Positions 63,973-64,000 of a stretch of 64,000 nt of DNA are shown here, piece after piece (within the stretch, counting starts at the first letter, position 1; every line of letters begins with the position of its first letter). The translations under genes were made by a program, and so were the position numbers. The notes beneath the pieces were generated by a model that saw nothing but the letters and a program-made list of their open reading frames with translations, was not told where the DNA came from and ran no database searches. Origin of the DNA: Ginsengibacter hankyongi (GTDB lineage Bacteria > Bacteroidota > Bacteroidia > Chitinophagales > Chitinophagaceae); contig NZ_VYQF01000001.1 of NCBI RefSeq assembly GCF_008710285.1, forward strand, positions 1,249,501 to 1,313,500, written 5' to 3'.

Positions 63973-64000
63973 CAACTAAATTTTCAATAAGCGAAATTAC
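63953..64000 (-). CDS. C-terminal end of an upstream gene (partial)
   Basis: From the right edge a minus-strand frame reads VISLIENLVDGNKKD to a TGA at 63953-63955, overlapping the GNAT start by 20 nt. Such overlap is common between cotranscribed genes. The visible part is too short to name the product. Confidence 0.4.
   Translation of the reverse strand, partial: VISLIENLVDGNKKD

Overview
The window is a chromosomal segment from a low-GC member of the Bacteroidota, most likely a Chitinophagaceae-like organism. The evidence is two type IX secretion (T9SS) C-terminal sorting domains, a geranylgeranylglyceryl phosphate synthase homologue, a DUF6266 protein, FtsZ with a long linker and extra tail, atpD-atpC standing alone, promoters of the TTTG-N19-TAnnTTTG type, frequent TTG/GTG starts and little use of Shine-Dalgarno sequences. 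No tRNA, rRNA, CRISPR array, transposase or integrase was recognised.

Layout. 1-14.2 kb holds mixed housekeeping genes: a hydroxyacid dehydrogenase, a FadN-type beta-oxidation fusion, a glycine-rich T9SS cargo protein, an ABC exporter pair, a TIGR01777-type epimerase, two envelope proteins of unknown function, purQ, and a DsbD split into a separate alpha-domain gene and a membrane-thioredoxin gene. 14.2-31.9 kb is a periplasmic cyclophilin followed by a complete minus-strand dcw cluster, transcribed mraZ-rsmH-ftsL-ftsI-murE-mraY-murD-ftsW-murG-murC-ftsQ-ftsA-ftsZ. It has a MraZ-type operator at its head and a hairpin terminator after ftsZ. 32-50.5 kb holds a sensor kinase, YqgE, an acyltransferase, atpDC, a beta-propeller/phosphoesterase fusion, a metallophosphoesterase, a flippase, ArfB, GGGP synthase, a one-heme cytochrome lipoprotein, a LytTR/LytS-type two-component pair, RuvB and an OmpA protein.

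50.7-64 kb is the accessory part: cell-surface polysaccharide genes (CapD/WbpM-type dehydratase, WlbA-like oxidoreductase, PglC-like sugar transferase, DegT aminotransferase, GNAT) interleaved with large secreted proteins (a PKD/CHU_C adhesin and a beta-helix protein). Inside it, at 56.2-58.5 kb, lies a small island: DUF6266 gene, two tandem hairpins, a 9-nt-periodic degenerate repeat, a perfect 11-bp inverted repeat, a helix-turn-helix gene, and a decayed second copy of the T9SS sorting-domain end. This is the least ordinary part of the window.

The genes work mainly in envelope construction: peptidoglycan precursors and division (dcw), disulfide and proline folding in the periplasm (DsbD, cyclophilin), lipids (GGGPS, PlsC-like), surface glycans (polysaccharide locus) and T9SS-exported proteins. 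All functional calls come from motifs read by eye; no database search was run.
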